DNA from: Acanthochlamys bracteata
Taxonomy: Eukaryota; Streptophyta; Magnoliopsida; Pandanales; Velloziaceae
Assembly (NCBI GenBank): GCA_019914995.1
Contig: CM034132.1
Span: 3,784,501 to 3,848,500, forward strand
Direction of reading: 5' to 3'
DNA length: 64,000 bases
Below, one piece after another: positions 51,216-62,941 of this stretch; position 1 is the first letter of the stretch, and each line of letters opens with the position of its first letter. Both the position numbers and the translations under genes were made by a program. The notes beneath the pieces were generated by a model. It had not been told where the DNA came from. It was given only the letters and a program-made list of their open reading frames with translations, and did not search any database.

Positions 51216-53363
51216 ATGGGGTCAACTCCTGTTGGGGATTGGAGGATGTTGAGCCAGTTTGACGAAGGCCTGAAAGTGGGGATACAGGTTGCTGGAGCAA
51301 CACCATTGGTGCTAGATAGAGAGACCAGTGAACTGGTGCACACACCTGCCAAGTTCGTGGGAAAGAGAGTCCAAATTGCTGGCAATAGTGTTCTAGACAT
51401 GAAGACTGCCGTGGCACTGAAGAGCCACAGTGAGGCAGAGAGACGGCGGAGGGAACGAATCAACTCTCATCTCACTACCCTGCGCAGCCTTGTCCCTGCC
51501 ACTGAAAAGGTCTGCCCTCCAATTTATTAACCTTCTTTTTTCTACTTGTAGCAATTGATTTCTTTTGTTTATCTTTTCACTATATGAAGATGATAAGTTG
51601 TAAAAAATCATATTTTAATTCAATTATGTTGATTTTACACTTATAGGTTCATAATATAATCAATTTGTTCTTGATGTGCATACTGTTTGGCTGTAGTCCA
51701 ACGTTAATATTGTTGGAGTTTCTTCTCCAGTTGATACTCTTGGCATTGAGTTTCTGGGGCTTCTTTGCATAACCTTCTGTGAAGTTTTTGCTTACAAATC
51801 TCAATAAATAGAGGCAGTTTACGTTTTTAGAGTAATTTGACTACTGCTAAGACTTAAATATCATTGAGTTACAGAGCTTGTTTACTATGAGCTGTATCAT
51901 TTTATGTTAATCTCGAGTAAGTGATAGTATATCTAATTTTGAGATGACACCTTACTGAGGTTAGGCAACTCCCAGATCATCTATATATTATAATTAAGTG
52001 CAGATGTCTACAAAACAATCATATAGACTGTCAATCTGATGAACACGGTTATCATGAGCTGTGAATCTAGTCTTACATGGAAACTGGACTTCAAACCAAG
52101 TTTCAGATCTTGTGGCAAAAATTTATTAGCTTCCAAAGTTCTGCAAAATTAAGAAGTCTGGTATGTAGGCTATGAGCAGAGTACTGTGTGTTTAATATAT
52201 GTGATTAGGGCCTTTTTCAGGGAAAGTAAGACCTCTTTAGAAGAGCAAGATTTCTGCGTAATTTTATTTGAGGAATTCTTTGACGATATGAAATTTGGAT
52301 AATCATCCAATGATTTTTGTTATTGGAAGGTTTAACATGAGTATTAGTTGAAATATGGCCCTTAATATAAGCTCTGTTTACGTTTGCTGCTTTGGTACTT
52401 GTATAAATTGTTATGTCGATGCATCCAAGCACTTTTGTCCTGATGGTGGGACTGACATAAGGCACCTGGCTTTCTATAGAATTTGCTTGTTGGTGCTTAA
52501 TTGCAGTTTTGAAGTTTGAATCATTGAATTTGTTGTGTGAAGCCTTTGTACTTGAATATGCTATCTTGAAGTAGCTCTTCCAATAGAGATGTGCCACAAC
52601 AGCAGTTTTTTCTCTATTTTTTGCTGTCCATTAGTATTTCTGATGGTGTGATGAATGATTTTTTCCATCTCTTATGTATGTTCTTGGAATGCATTTGTAT
52701 ATGTTACGTGCTCCTACTATGTATTAATAACTTCTTTTGCAGGCTAGATTTAATTATTGATCCAACTTCTGTGCTCCTAAAAATGCTTGTTCTAAACAGC
52801 CACATATTGTTCCTGAAGAAGAACAGATGTTTGGCTAAATTGAAAGTAAGAATATATTTCGTAAATATGATGTAAGGTAAAAGAGGTTACTGAAGCAACT
52901 GGCTGGCTACTTCATGCAGTTGGACAAGGCTGCTCTGCTTGCGGAAGTCATCAGACACGTGAAAAAGCTGAAATGCCACGCTGCAGAGATCAGCAAAGGT
53001 TACACAATCCCGTCCGACGTAGATGAAGTGAACATTGAATTCCTTGGAGATACTCTATTTAAGGCAACACTTTGTTCTGAGGATCATCCTGACCTCCTTG
53101 CAGAACTAAATCGGACTATTCTTTCTATGAATCTCAAAATTGTTAAAGCTGAGATAGCAACTCTCAGCGGCAGAGTGAAGAATATCATACTGATGACAAG
53201 TGAAGGAAATGTTAATCGACATATGCTTACAGCATCGATTCACGAGGCCCTGAAATCAGTTCTGGACCGTATTACTCCACCAGCAGATTTCTTACCAAGG
53301 GCAGGATATTCAAACAAGAGGCGCAGAATCTCACTTTTTGAGTCTTCAAGTTCCTCTTGTTAG
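51216..53363 (+). CDS. bHLH51: bHLH transcription factor, bHLH51/bHLH30-like
   Basis: This is a nuclear DNA-binding regulator. Two exons, 51216-51509 and 52920-53363, give 245 residues (Arabidopsis bHLH51 is about 254). The basic region at about residues 69-82 (KSHSEAERRRRERI) has the H-E-R triad for E-box/G-box binding; helix-loop-helix follows (NSHLTTLRSLVP, then LDKAALLAEVIRHVKKL). The single intron falls in the loop, a position common in this subfamily. Residues about 130-190 form an ACT-like dimerisation domain (EDHPDLLAELNRTILSMNLK, AEIATLSGRVKN). The tail SNKRRRISLFESSSSSC resembles the bHLH51 ending. The start is supported by an in-frame TGA six bases upstream (51210-51212). Its targets are not inferable. 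Confidence 0.92.
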
Positions 53364-55080
53364 GAACTGTGAAGGGAGTCTTCTGCTGTATTATGCTATC
53401 TATGGTACTGACATACTTCAGCGGTTTCTGGTTACCTGACTGCTTCGGAAATGGCTTAATGAAAGAATTATTTTTCATCCAGCAATGCGTCAAGGATGAA
53501 TCACTGCAGTGGCCTGTGTTTTGTAGCATGGCCGCGTTTCGTTTCAGAGGCTTAGCAAGTTGCTGTTATCATAGAAAATTGAATTTGTAAACTTGTTAGT
53601 TATGTATCTTAATGGACCCGTTTGAGCAGGTCATGTTGGAATTATATAAATATGTATTAAAAAAAATTTAATCTTATATTATTTATCAAAAATTTTATAA
53701 TAATATTTAAAAGTTTTTATTTTTTTATTGCTAATTGATTTTGAAAGTACGTCGCAACATGAGTAATGTTTTCTTCTGTCAGGAATCTTTTTGCTATCGG
53801 TAGTGAAATTGCACCTATAAACTAGAGCTTATTGTGCTTCTGAGATCAAATCCTGTTTGATTGCAATTTGCTTGTAAAGAACAAGCATGTGGAATCCACA
53901 AACAATTGCCAGTTCTCATACTAGAAAAGGCCTAAAAAACGGAGGTCCTTATATACTGAGCAGCAGTTTCCATGTCTGTACTATTGTATCATTTCAGAAA
54001 TTTGACTGATTCTCTTTTGTTTGGGGCCTTTACCTTCTGAATTAATTTAAGTTGGTATACAGTAACTGTTTTTAATAATTCTACCAACCTAATAGTGTAT
54101 CAAATCACATCCTAGCTGAAGCTAGCTCTAGCTATTACTTACGAGGACTTGTTTGGTTATTCGTAACGTCGTCCTTTAATTATATAAAAATTAATTTTAA
54201 AAAAATAAAAATCTGAAATGATAATTAAAAAATTAAAAAATTAAATAAAGTAAAATACAATTTAATATGAAGTAAAAATAAAATTCAAATTGATAATTTG
54301 AACACATAAATTACTGGAACTTAAAATTGAATAAAAATAAAATTTTTTTTACAGCGCTAATTATAAGGGAAATTTGAAAGCATCAGAATTCGTAACCACA
54401 ACGACCCATTTCCATAAAAAGCATAGATTTCCTTACAGCTACGAATCTAAGTGTTAGAGGCGTTCGGAGTACTTCAAATAAATTTTTTTTAAATAAAAAA
54501 TATTTTATTAAATAAGTTTTATTTTTTAATTAAAATAATAATAATAAAATATAATAAAATATTTTATTATGTAAAATTTTTTATATTTTTTAAGTTTTTT
54601 AAATATTTACAAAAATATTTAAAAATTTAAAAATAAAATTAAAAAATTTTTTATTGATAAGCAACGAAAAAACCGCTAACATAATAAGAAGCCGTTACCA
54701 ATTATATGAATTAATTATTACATTGAAACCTCAATCTTATTTCATGTAATTCTTGCTGGAAAGCCTGGAATATACAAATTTATAAAACTTGTGATTCTCG
54801 TTGTTATAGCATATCCTAGAAGGATAGAAAAGCCGAAATAAAGATACTTAAATACGAAAATATTACAATTAGGCTGGTCATAAATCTCATTCATCATAAT
54901 GGAAGTCCAAAACTGCAATCTGGTTCCGTAACCTTTCGGGGTTCTGTGATAATCTTTGTCTGGTTCTTTAAATTGGAGGCTCTCAAAATGCCAAAAGAAA
55001 TTCTAGCAAAACACTCTAAATTTTAATGGCCGCCACTTGTTTCCCTGGAAAAGAAAAAGAAAATATAACAGTGGTCTCGC
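53364..55080. other. Intergenic region between bHLH and the unknown gene
   Basis: The first roughly 270 bases are the likely bHLH 3' UTR. The rest is AT-rich and includes the repeat at 54465-54665. From about 55080 a CT-rich leader-like stretch begins (CTCTCTCTGTGTG, TTTTCTCTCTAATT), probably the first non-coding exon of the next gene. Confidence 0.4.
54465..54665. repeat. AT-rich dispersed repeat, copy 5
   Basis: The interior AAATAAAAAATATTTTATT, then ATTTTATTATGTAAAATTTT and a final AAAAAATTTTTTATTG, flanked by GTTCGGAGTACTTC, matches the block order of the other copies. Confidence 0.4.
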
Positions 55081-56450
55081 TGATGGGAGTTCCTCTCTCT
55101 CTGTGTGTTCATCTTCCACTATTTTGAGAAAGTTCTTTCTTTTCTTTTTTCTCTCTAATTAAAAAGTTCTCACCTTTCTTCTTGTTCTTTCTTTAATCGT
55201 CATCAATTCTTCACTTGAATTTCTTGCTCGATCGATTTTGGATTATCTGTCTGCGATTGCGTCTGGGTATTTTCTCTCACTCTCTAAGTCTGTTGTGTTG
55301 CAGATTATGTTTCTCACTGCAGTTGACCCTCTGTTTCTTCAAGTTGAATTACTTCTTTTTGTTTATCTTTTATGTTGGTTTCTAAGTTATGATCTCGACT
55401 GTGTATAATTAAGTGTTTCTTGACAGGTAAACTTTATGCTATTATCGGGTTTCTATTTTTCTTAATCCTAGTTTTTCCTTAGATTTAATTAAAAAGAGTG
55501 TAAAACTCAGGGTTACTGATTGTTATATGTATGGAAATTTTGTTAAATTAGGTTAATGTTGCAATAAATTGTGTAATATAGCAAATGCATAAAAATGATG
55601 GTTGTTTCAGTATGGGCTTCCTGCTAGTTATGAGCTTATGATCAAAATAGAATTGTGGCTCTGCTTCTTCTAAATTTCTGTCAAGAGTAGAGTAAGGTGG
55701 TTGCTTATTTGAAAGGTTATTTCCTTCAGGATAAGGTTCGATGTTCAATCAACATAAATTTAGGAGATTGCATATAAATTAATATATGCGTTGTGTATCT
55801 TATGCAATTGGTTTCAAGTTATACTGTTACATAGAGAAGTGTCTGAGTTATACCTGCTTTTCATTGTTTATCTAGTTTTATATAGTTACTTATGCTATGA
55901 TTATAGAGCTTGTATCTTTACACACACTGATAGGTTTTGTATTTCCACCAAGCAATATAGATGCATACCAAATTTTCATTCCTGAATTGAGCAAAACTGA
56001 ATGTGAATCATGCGAGATGGAACTTTGGTATTTGTTTTTAAGGAGCTTCCATTTAGCTATTCCTAGAAGTTCTTGACGGCCACTAGTGCATTTGTATGAA
56101 GTTTTAAAATACCACTGATTGACTGAATGTGATCATACCAATTTGAGGAACATAGTATATAGTTGTGGAAATGTAGGCATATCAATAGATATGTTAAGCC
56201 CATTTTTTTCCCAAGCTTATGCAATAAGGGAATTCGACAATGTAATTTGTTTACTGGCTAGAATCATGTTATTGTGCTATCATCTACACTGTATTTGTTG
56301 CTGACATTGCCTATTCTTTCATTCAACTCGTCTGATTGTTTTAATTGTGTAATCTAATCATCCAATCATCTGAGCTCACCTGTTTTAAAATAGTTGAAGA
56401 CTTTTTGCATTAAAAGGTATCTCTTCAGGTGGTTGTATCTCTTTATTAGC

Positions 56451-59447
56451 ATGGATTGGACGTATAAAGGGCTATCTTGGGCGGAGAGTATGTGCGAGAA
56501 GTTGGAAAAGATATGCACTGATAGTGATATAATTCAGGTTCTGTACCACGTTTCTTAGCATTTGTTTGAAGGATGCAAGTTTATTAAAATCCTAATATAA
56601 ATCTTGAAATGTTACGATTTTACTTCACCAAAACGATCCTATTTGAATTAAAATCTTTTTTGAGTAAAATCCCACCCGGATTCCTATTTAAATTTTAAAA
56701 TTGGTAAGACTTTGATCTTTTTACGATTTTATACGATTTCACTTTTGAAGAAATTTTATAATTAACTGAATTTGATGGAGCTTTTTGTAAAATTTAAGAA
56801 GATTTTTTGAAAAAAGTATAATTTGAGAGATTTTCTATAAAATATGGAGGGGTTTTTTTATAAAATTTAAAAGAATTTAAAATTTTTTTTTTGTAATTAT
56901 ACTAAAATTTTAATAAAAAAGTATTAGAAATTTTTTTATAAAAGATCCTTAATGGTCTTAAAAAAAATTTATAAGATTTATCGGTATGTAAAATCTTAGG
57001 ATCTTATTTTAAAATTCTTATTTTATGATCCTACGTAAGCGAAATGATCCTACCTAAAATCCTTTTTGACAACCTTGAAGGATGAATCAAGATATACTTT
57101 ATTGTTTTACTTGAAAAGACATAATTAATTCCTTTCTAAAACAGCATCTTAGTATGAAAGGCTGTGCTTTATTTGATCAGAACTTAATGAATATAACTCT
57201 TGCTTTTAACTTCTTTCCTCTAAGAATTCTCACATTAACAATAATTTTACTCCTCAAACTTGTTTTCTGTGCATTGACTACCCCTTGTTTTCCCTAAACA
57301 GAATTCTTACAAATATATCGACGCAATTGGTGATAATTTCAGAAGAGTACGTGATGTTGTTTCGGAAGACTTGTCTAGTTCTACTGATAGCAGTAATGAA
57401 GAGACGCCACTATCGAACAAGTCTCTCCCTGAAGTTTGTGAAAGGTTAAGTAAAGTGGTGGATGAACACTCGTCTGAGACAAACCACTTGGTTTCTGTGG
57501 AGTTAGAGTCACATTTATGTTCTGTGGATGAGCGTGTAGCCCCTTCATCCCATGAATGCAGCGGTAATAGCCAGATAAATTATTGTGGAAACTGCTGCAT
57601 GAAACTAGCGTCAATTCCATCTGAAAGTTTGGGATGTGACATTATAGAAAGTAAAATAAAAGATTGTGAGAGGTTCTTGGATGAAGTAGAACCTTCTCAT
57701 CTCACCACTCCCACATTAGTTAATGAAAGTTATCCACCCAAGCCTGACCAAAGTAGACCATCTCTGTCACATGTATGCATTGAACATTTAAGTTCTCGGT
57801 TACTAGTTAGGAGTTCAGTTTCATCTGAAATTTGTGGCAAGCTAAATGATGTGGTGGATGAGCATTTTTCAGATGGACAGAAAGTTTCCTGTGTGGAGTT
57901 GGAGTCAGTACTTTATAGCACTGAAGAGCAAAGTGCAGCCTCTTCTTCGGATATTCACACAACTTTAAGTTCAATCTTGGCTAAAGAAAAGTCTGAGTAT
58001 GCAGACAGAACTGGTGAAAATTCTAATGGTCTTTCACATTCAGCAGGACCTGCTGATCACACTGTAATGCTTGATAACAAATTTCTTCCCTTTAAACCAG
58101 ATATGGAAAAGGTATCAACATTGTGCACTCCACCATCAACTGTTAAAGGTATGATGGTTTCTGTCATTTTGAGCTTTCTCCCTTCACTTAATAATTTCCT
58201 GAATGGTTAGCTAGGCGTTTCTAAATTAACTTTGTGGATTGCAACTTCACCTATCTTTTACCTTTCCTCTGTGTCTTATAATAGCAAATAAACAAGCACA
58301 TTGAACCAAATATCAGGGAAATCCCTCCAATGCTGTGACTTGGCACACTAACAAGTAACCTCAGAGATGCTAATCAGGCAGATATCTCCAGCATATGGCC
58401 TCTAACTAGCAACTGCAAAGGAGTCTAAATGTCTTATTGAGCATTAAGATTAGCTATTTTCTTCACTAAAGACTGTCTTTGCTACCACTGATCACGCTAA
58501 TGTGCTTGGTTACACTGTGTTACTTTTTTGTCAATTACACATTATTCAAGATGGCTTCCTTTATAGTTATTTTTTGTTAGTACCCAAATCGTTGTAGAAA
58601 GTATGAGTGCTTGTGCTTTTGTCACTGCAATGAATTTTTCCTCAGATGCTGTTGCAGATGATTCCACCATCAGTACTAAGATCATGATCGAACCAGAACC
58701 TACACTTGCTGAAGATTTTGAGAATTTAAAACATGACGATCTCTGGGATGTTAACGAGGATTATGAGCTTGCATTTGCACTAAAGCGGGCTTGTAGCAGA
58801 AGTTCGTATAAGGTAATTCTAACTTTGCCCTGATTTTGTATTAGTCTTCTAGTGTTGGCCAGGAACTGAAAGTCTGAAATGTAATAGAATTGTCAGTTGA
58901 CAACATATAGGTAAATGTATTCATTTGAGTAGCAGGTATCCTATTATATGTTATTACGTGGTATGGTATATCACACAAATGCAGCCTGTCATTGTTTCCC
59001 ATCTTAGTTGCTTAATTTCTTTATGGGTTCACCATCTTCTTGCTAGTAGTAACCTAAGTGGAATCATCAGTTGCTATGACCACTTTAAACTTGGAGTTTA
59101 TTAACTTTCAAAAGGACAGAGGGATATGCAGGCTATGCTATATTTAAGAGGAAGATGTTCTCAATATTAATTATTCAGTATTTGACTCTTCTCTAAATCA
59201 TCAGGATCATCTAAAACCATAACTTAGCTTTATAATTGCTATGTTTTGTCTTGCACAGAAGAAAATCAAACATGCCTTATCAAAGATCGGTTTAAAGAAG
59301 ACCGGGGGATATACAGAACATCAGCATTCTAGGATCGTATCATCATTTCAAAGCAGTGGTGCAGCCTCTGGTTCACCAGGACAGCTTTCTTCCACCATCA
59401 TATCATCCAGTCACAACTCATGGGATTCTGACTGGGAGCTTCTCTAG
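56451..59447 (+). CDS. Plant protein of unknown function, Ser/acidic-rich, 429 residues
   Basis: I do not recognise a named family. Four coding exons read in frame: 56451-56537, 57302-58148, 58646-58812 and 59259-59447. A non-coding first exon near 55090-55265 and a leader intron ending at 56428 are likely. The N-terminus (MDWTYKGLSWAESMCEKLEK) is helical and compact. Residues 50-290 are Ser/Glu/Asp-rich and probably disordered, and contain two related segments of about 45 residues (71-116 and 203-248). The C-terminus DLWDVNEDYELAFALKRACS, then a Lys-rich YKKKIKHALSKIGLKK, ends in SWDSDWELL. Conserved short ends around a disordered middle suggest an adaptor or regulatory protein, but that is inference only. 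Frame continuity across every junction supports a real gene. Confidence 0.8.
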
Positions 59448-60120
59448 CTAATCAAAAAAGGTTTTTTGTTTAAGCAATACCTCTTCTAATGAGATATCAA
59501 TAGTTATTACGTCAATAATAAGCGTAATATTTCTTATGCAATATTCTTGTAAGGAACTATGAGCGGCACTTGCCAACCATGACACAATTTTGTTGAAGTT
59601 GACTTGTATCAACTCATGGAAATTCCATATACTTTATGCCTTCTAAACATGTCCTGTTTTCGCATTTGGTCAATGTATGAAAGATCTGAAGGCTTTTTCT
59701 TTTTAGCAGTGAAAGAATATTACTGTCAAACAACACTATAAATAATATTATTGCTATAGCCAAGCACCCATGGGAGCGGATGCCAGGGCATTTTGTCAGG
59801 AAGGTTGAAGTTCATATTTCTGTAGTTCCCGTTTATCTCAAAACGAGCATTAGTAATATTTCAAATGAAGCATTTTGTCAGGAAGGTTGAAGTTCATATT
59901 TCTGTAGTGCCCGTTTATCTCAAAAAGAGCATTAGTAATATTTCAAATGAAGCGTAGCAAAAGCCAGAAGGAAAATGCAAGCTAAACAGTAAAGCTGCAA
60001 GAAGCAAAGTATGTCTCTCTCTCTACTGGAATGATCTCTGTAGCTGATCCTCTACTGAAATGAAGCTTTTTTGTTGCAGAAGTAGTCTACAGGTATAAGA
60101 TCTTGACGATAGTGATCTTT
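59448..60120. other. Tail-to-tail spacer between the unknown gene and TBL
   Basis: Two genes converge here, and much of this 670-bp interval is probably their 3' UTRs. It also holds an 82-bp tandem duplication (59788-59951). Confidence 0.5.
59788..59951. repeat. Recent tandem duplication, two 82-bp units
   Basis: Units start at 59788 and 59870 with GCATTTTGTCAGGAAGG and differ at only two positions by my reading (TTCCCG/TGCCCG and AACGAG/AAAGAG). Near-identity suggests a recent event. The units are non-coding. Confidence 0.9.
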
Positions 60121-61683
60121 TTATGAGAAGCTAGTAGGCTTCGATCTATCTCCATCCTGTATCAGGTGTGCATACAATATCTTGTTCCATGTATCAGGGA
60201 TACCAGGCAGGCACCAGTGAATGCAATCTGCGTATACATCAGGTTGTGATCTCTGCTCTTCTGTTAAGAGTTCTCCCCTTCTCTCGGTGTAGACGGATGT
60301 GTGTCCGTCTTTACGGTATTCTGTCAACTGTGTTATGTTTACAAGAGTGACGTTCACCTTCAGCCCTTGCAAAGTTTCAGCGATAGCCCTCATTATACCA
60401 AAGGTGGAGCCTGATCCCTTAAGTGTGCCATTGATAGGTTCGGTTTCATTGAAGCAGTTTCCTTTGCTAGCTGCTTGCCATTCCCTGCTCCTGTTAGGAA
60501 AACAGAAAATTTTCTTAATTCTAAAATGTATTACTTTTCGATCATGGTTGATACAGCAGCAAGAGGTGTTTGATTTACTTACCACAAATGTGTTGGCGAG
60601 AGACTGATGAAGAATGCCTTTTGGGTTCGAGGATTGAAGCCGGATTCCATCCATTTTGCCCAGGTCTGCAATGCAAGTCTGTAAGCTTTCGTAACGCTGT
60701 ACTCTTTTACACCAGAAGATCCAGTTCTAGAACATTTATATGAAAAAAAAAACAAAATTAGTCTAACAAGTTTCAACGAGCTAAACCATTCATTATCTTT
60801 CCGAGATAGATGACTAAGGTACCTCGTTGCATTTATAACAGGCTTGTACATCCACCAGATGTAGCTCTCAAATACAAGTACATGAGCTCCCTGCCAGTTT
60901 CTGCTATGTCTAGCAATTGAATCGAGCTTCACCCTTCTCCTCTGTACCTGATGTTTCGTTGCATGATCTGAGTTCGATTCCACTAGGAATGGTGCCCAAT
61001 AAAATTCAACTGTTGCATTGAACTCCTGGCCACAGATATTTAATAATCAGATCATAAATAGATTACTAAGATCGCAATAACTTGTTTACCTTGGCTACGA
61101 AAATTCTCCTAGGCGGATCTTTGTACATGGATCTCATCTCTTCAGGTGTTGCGGACTGAAGAAGGCAGACCATGGATTCCCACTGACTTCTCTGGATTGA
61201 ATCTCCCACGAACATGAGTCGTTTGTTCCTGAGTCTGTCGAGCAGCTTCACAGCATCAAAGCTAGGAAGATCACAACCGTATGGCTTCCATTTCCATTGC
61301 AGGTAAAGAGAATCAGGTCTTCCGTTCTTCAGACAAGTCACCTGCCTTGACAAGTAAGGACAGCTGTCCTCTGTGTATAGAGGACGCCGACAACCTTCCT
61401 TATCCAGCACCCATTTTCCTTCAAGCAGATTGCAATCTTGTTTTGTAACGTTTGGCAACAACACTTGTTCTTCAGCTTCTTCTTCGTCGTAATCAACATC
61501 TTGGATTCCGTTCGTATTACCTAATATTGGAAAAAGATGACGTAATATGGTGATGCTGCGTTTATTAGCTGAACATGATGATGACTCTGTTGCTAGTCGA
61601 AAACCGCCTATGAGAAGAACGGCGGCAAGTGAAAGAGGGAGTAGATTGAAAACACGGCGATCAACGGCGGGTTCATTCGTCAT
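60121..61683 (-). CDS. Trichome birefringence-like protein, probable polysaccharide O-acetyltransferase (TBL28/TBL30-like)
   Basis: TBL proteins are Golgi type II membrane enzymes that acetylate wall polysaccharides, xylan in the ESK1/TBL28-35 clade. Four exons read in frame: 61683-61090, 61025-60823, 60726-60583 and 60490-60121, giving 436 residues. A membrane anchor lies at about residues 12-30 (FNLLPLSLAAVLLIGGF). The TBL domain follows (CNLLEGKWVLDKEGCRRPLY). The GDS esterase motif is at 160-162 (MFVGDSIQRSQWESM) and the DxxH motif at about 402-405 (DCIHWCLPG), so both catalytic elements are present. ESYIWWM and SPTHLWSREW fit the xylan-acetyltransferase clade. The exact paralogue is uncertain; TBL28/TBL30 is suggested by proximity to a bHLH51-like gene. 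Confidence 0.93.
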
Positions 61684-62238
61684 TGAGAGATATTAACGTT
61701 AGTTGGCAAAGAGAACATGCAGCAAAGTAGTGTTGTTGAACTCCAGGATTAGTTTTATGATCAGATTATGAGAAGACGTTATAGAGTTCCTTTTTTGTTG
61801 AGACGTTCAAGAGCTTCTTCTACCATGCCTTGGTTTTCAAGTGTTTTGCTAACAAGCAATGCAACAACCGGTCTGACTTAGGAGCCGTTTGAAGTGCTTT
61901 TTCAAAAACAATATTTTTATTCTATTTTATAGAATAAGTTTTATTTTTTTATTAGAAAATAATAAATAATAATAATAATATTTTATTATATTTTTTTAAT
62001 TTTAAAATAAAATTCTGTCAAGTAAATAATTTATTTTAAAACGCGAAATAAATTTTTTTTTTGAAATGCTCGTACAAACAATCTTCAAATTCTCACATCT
62101 TGAAGAGAACAAAGAATTGGGAATGCATAAACGACGAATATTTTCAAAAATATTATTATTCTTTAAGACCGTTTTGAACCTTTTTATCCTATTTGGACGA
62201 AGTTATATTTTAAGAAGTCATCCATTTGCAAACACTTA
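61684..62238. other. Upstream region of the TBL gene
   Basis: The first 150-200 bases should be the TBL leader and core promoter (minus strand). An AT-rich dispersed repeat follows at 61885-62075. Confidence 0.45.
61885..62075. repeat. AT-rich dispersed repeat, copy 6
   Basis: GCCGTTTGAAGTGCTTTTTC on the left, then AATATTTTTATTCTATTTT, AATAATAATATTTTATTAT and a right end TTTTTTTTTTGAAATGCTC. This shows the family's usual block order with GTTTGAA/TTGAAA near the borders. Confidence 0.4.
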
Positions 62239-62522
62239 GTGGGTGTTTCAAGTGAGTGAAACTTCACTTTTTTCCGCCAGAATTGGAGTTCCACTCACTT
62301 TCTTTGTTTCAATTGCAAATAAAACTGGGAACTCGAGTTCCCAGTTCTATATAAATGGAACTCAAGTTTCATTATATATTTTTTTTTAATTCACTTCCAA
62401 CCCACTTCAACAATCAATTAAAACATAAAAACTAAACTCCACTTTCAACTTATTTTTCAAGAAACTCCACTTTCCATTTTTTACTTTCACGTAACTCAGT
62501 TACGGGCATTTGAAACACGCCC
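62239..62522. mobile_element. Tourist-like (PIF/Harbinger) MITE
   Basis: The 284-bp element has ends GTGGGTGTTTCAA and, on the minus strand, GGGCGTGTTTCAA, flanked on both sides by TTA (62236-62238 and 62523-62525), the PIF/Harbinger target. It contains a perfect 22-bp palindrome at 62324-62345 centred on CTCGAG. It is non-coding. Confidence 0.75.
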
Positions 62523-62696
62523 TTAAATCATGACCAACAATAGCCCGACGTACCGCTGCGGGTTAACTTAATTACGATAATATATTACTACAGCAAACTA
62601 CCATTCCATTCGAAAATTTTAAAGCAAACGAGATGAACTTTTAGTAACTATTATTGATATTGGGAGTCAATTCCATATCTTTAGAAGAGCAGAGAG

Positions 62697-62941
62697 TGTC
62701 AAATAACTACTAGATGGCTAGTGATGTAATAGATTGTATGTATTGAAATTAGAATGTTTTGATTAAATTCTATTTTTACTGTACAAAGAATTCTTTAATT
62801 AGAATTTAATTTAAGTTTGTCTAATCTGTATTGTAACTTTTTATTCAAAATATTCTTGATTTTTGTTTTTGTTATTTTTTATTATAAATGAGTCTACTCT
62901 CATCCACAGAGAATGAAAATCTAAAAAATACTACCCTGACA
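62697..62941 (+). mobile_element. Possible short Copia-type LTR (fossil)
   Basis: The segment begins TGTCAAATAACTAC and ends ACTACCCTGACA, thus TG...CA. It contains TTATTATAAATGAGTCTACTC, like the TATA-to-R region of short Copia LTRs, followed by GAGAATGAAAA. The 5-bp flanks (GAGAG, CGCTC) do not match and no internal retroelement region adjoins it. If genuine it is a solo or remnant LTR of some age. Confidence 0.4.

Noticed and set aside
50995-51417. 140-codon minus-strand frame across bHLH exon 1
   Set aside because: It is antisense to a clear bHLH exon and leader and has no family similarity of its own.
52217-52875. Frames of 94-126 codons inside the bHLH intron
   Set aside because: They lie between exons that join in frame within the bHLH loop; their sequences are not protein-like.
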